From contig DBAW01000141.1 in assembly GCA_002291855.1 (NCBI GenBank), positions 3,969 through 16,673 of the forward strand: a DNA stretch of 12,705 bases, read 5' to 3'. Positions 12,371-12,705 of the stretch are shown here, piece by piece. Made by a program: the position numbers and the translations under genes. Under the pieces are notes generated by a model, which did not search any database, had not been told where the DNA came from, and worked only from the letters and a program-made list of their open reading frames with translations. Source of the DNA: Sphingomonas sp. UBA1000 (GTDB lineage: Bacteria > Pseudomonadota > Alphaproteobacteria > Sphingomonadales > Sphingomonadaceae). Every line of letters starts with the position of its first letter. Position 1 is the stretch's first letter.

Positions 12371-12705
12371 ATGGTTCAGGTCGGTGACATGGCGCCCGAG
12401 GCGGCGTTCGAGACGATGGATGGCGCGCAGACGACGCTCGCCGCCTGGCGCGGCCGCAAGCTGGTGCTGTATTTCTACCCCAAGGACGATACCCCCGGCT
12501 GCACCAAGGAAGCGCAGGCCTTTACCGAACTTGCCGCCGCGTTCGACGCCGCCGGCACGGCGATCCTCGGCGTGTCGAAGGACAGCGCCAAAAAGCACCA
12601 GTCCTTCACCGCCAAATATGGCCTTGGCTTCCCGCTTGCCACCGATGCCGATGGCGCGCTGCTCGAAGCGTTCGGCGCGTGGGTGGAAAAAAGCATGTAT
12701 GGCAA
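12371..12705 (+). CDS. bcp: Peroxiredoxin, Bcp/PrxQ type, cut by the window edge
   Basis: Bcp (thioredoxin-dependent thiol peroxidase) reduces hydrogen peroxide and organic peroxides in the cytoplasm. The first 111 residues are present: MVQVGDMAPE at the start, LVLYFYPKDDTPGCTKEA with peroxidatic Cys44 and Thr41, then VSKDSAKKHQSFTAKYGLGFPLATD. In many PrxQ enzymes the resolving Cys lies five residues after the peroxidatic one; here that place is Gln49, so the enzyme would be 1-Cys or use a Cys elsewhere. No other Cys occurs in the visible part. The GAGG ribosome binding site overlaps the glnE stop region and the start is five bases after glnE, indicating coupled expression. The C-terminal end lies outside the window. 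Confidence 0.93.
   Translation, partial: MVQVGDMAPEAAFETMDGAQTTLAAWRGRKLVLYFYPKDDTPGCTKEAQAFTELAAAFDAAGTAILGVSKDSAKKHQSFTAKYGLGFPLATDADGALLEAFGAWVEKSMYG

Overview
The window is high-GC DNA (GC-rich third codon positions) that reads as part of a Sphingomonadaceae chromosome (Sphingomonas or a close relative). The main reason is the complete alphaproteobacterial general stress response (GSR) locus with a PhyP-like sensor next to nepR. Further reasons are alphaproteobacterial-type heat-shock and EcfG promoters and the secG-pyrG, tatBC and glnE-bcp neighbourhoods. No mobile element, phage gene, CRISPR array, rRNA or tRNA is visible.

Layout. Positions 1-160 hold no gene: a small hairpin, a C/A-rich and G-poor stretch that resembles a Rho loading region, and a possible secG promoter. 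secG (161-532) and pyrG (619-2256) follow on +, separated by a structured leader. After a large hairpin come a PilZ-domain protein (2362-2724, +) and a convergent small heat-shock protein (2798-3262, -), with a shared bidirectional terminator between them. The hsp20 gene carries a sigma-32-type promoter and a leader that looks like a ROSE RNA thermometer. tatB and tatC (3488-4641, +) overlap by four bases and have no adjacent tatA. A small entericidin-like lipoprotein (4703-4834, -) is next, then a 336-base gene-free stretch with a 46-base hairpin and an orphan + strand terminator.

The centre is the GSR locus. phyP (5171-6754, -) and nepR (6800-6973, -) run leftward; phyR (7293-8111), a 44-residue membrane protein (8246-8380) and ecfG (8486-9208) run rightward. 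In the known partner-switch model, phosphorylated PhyR binds the anti-sigma factor NepR and so releases the sigma factor EcfG. A PhyP-type histidine kinase homologue sets PhyR phosphorylation. A perfect EcfG promoter (GGAAC-N16-CGTT, 8155-8179) precedes the small membrane gene and ecfG. A near-perfect one (GGAAC-N16-GGTT on -, 7130-7106) precedes nepR-phyP. Both arms of the switch, activator and inhibitor, are therefore probably under EcfG control.

The right end carries glnE (9585-12365), the adenylyltransferase that controls glutamine synthetase, and a closely coupled bcp-type peroxiredoxin cut off by the window edge (12371-12705).

Most notable for follow-up: the small membrane protein inside the EcfG operon; the PhyP homologue whose ATP-binding motifs are eroded; the thermometer-like hsp20 leader; and the possible small RNA between the lipoprotein gene and phyP.
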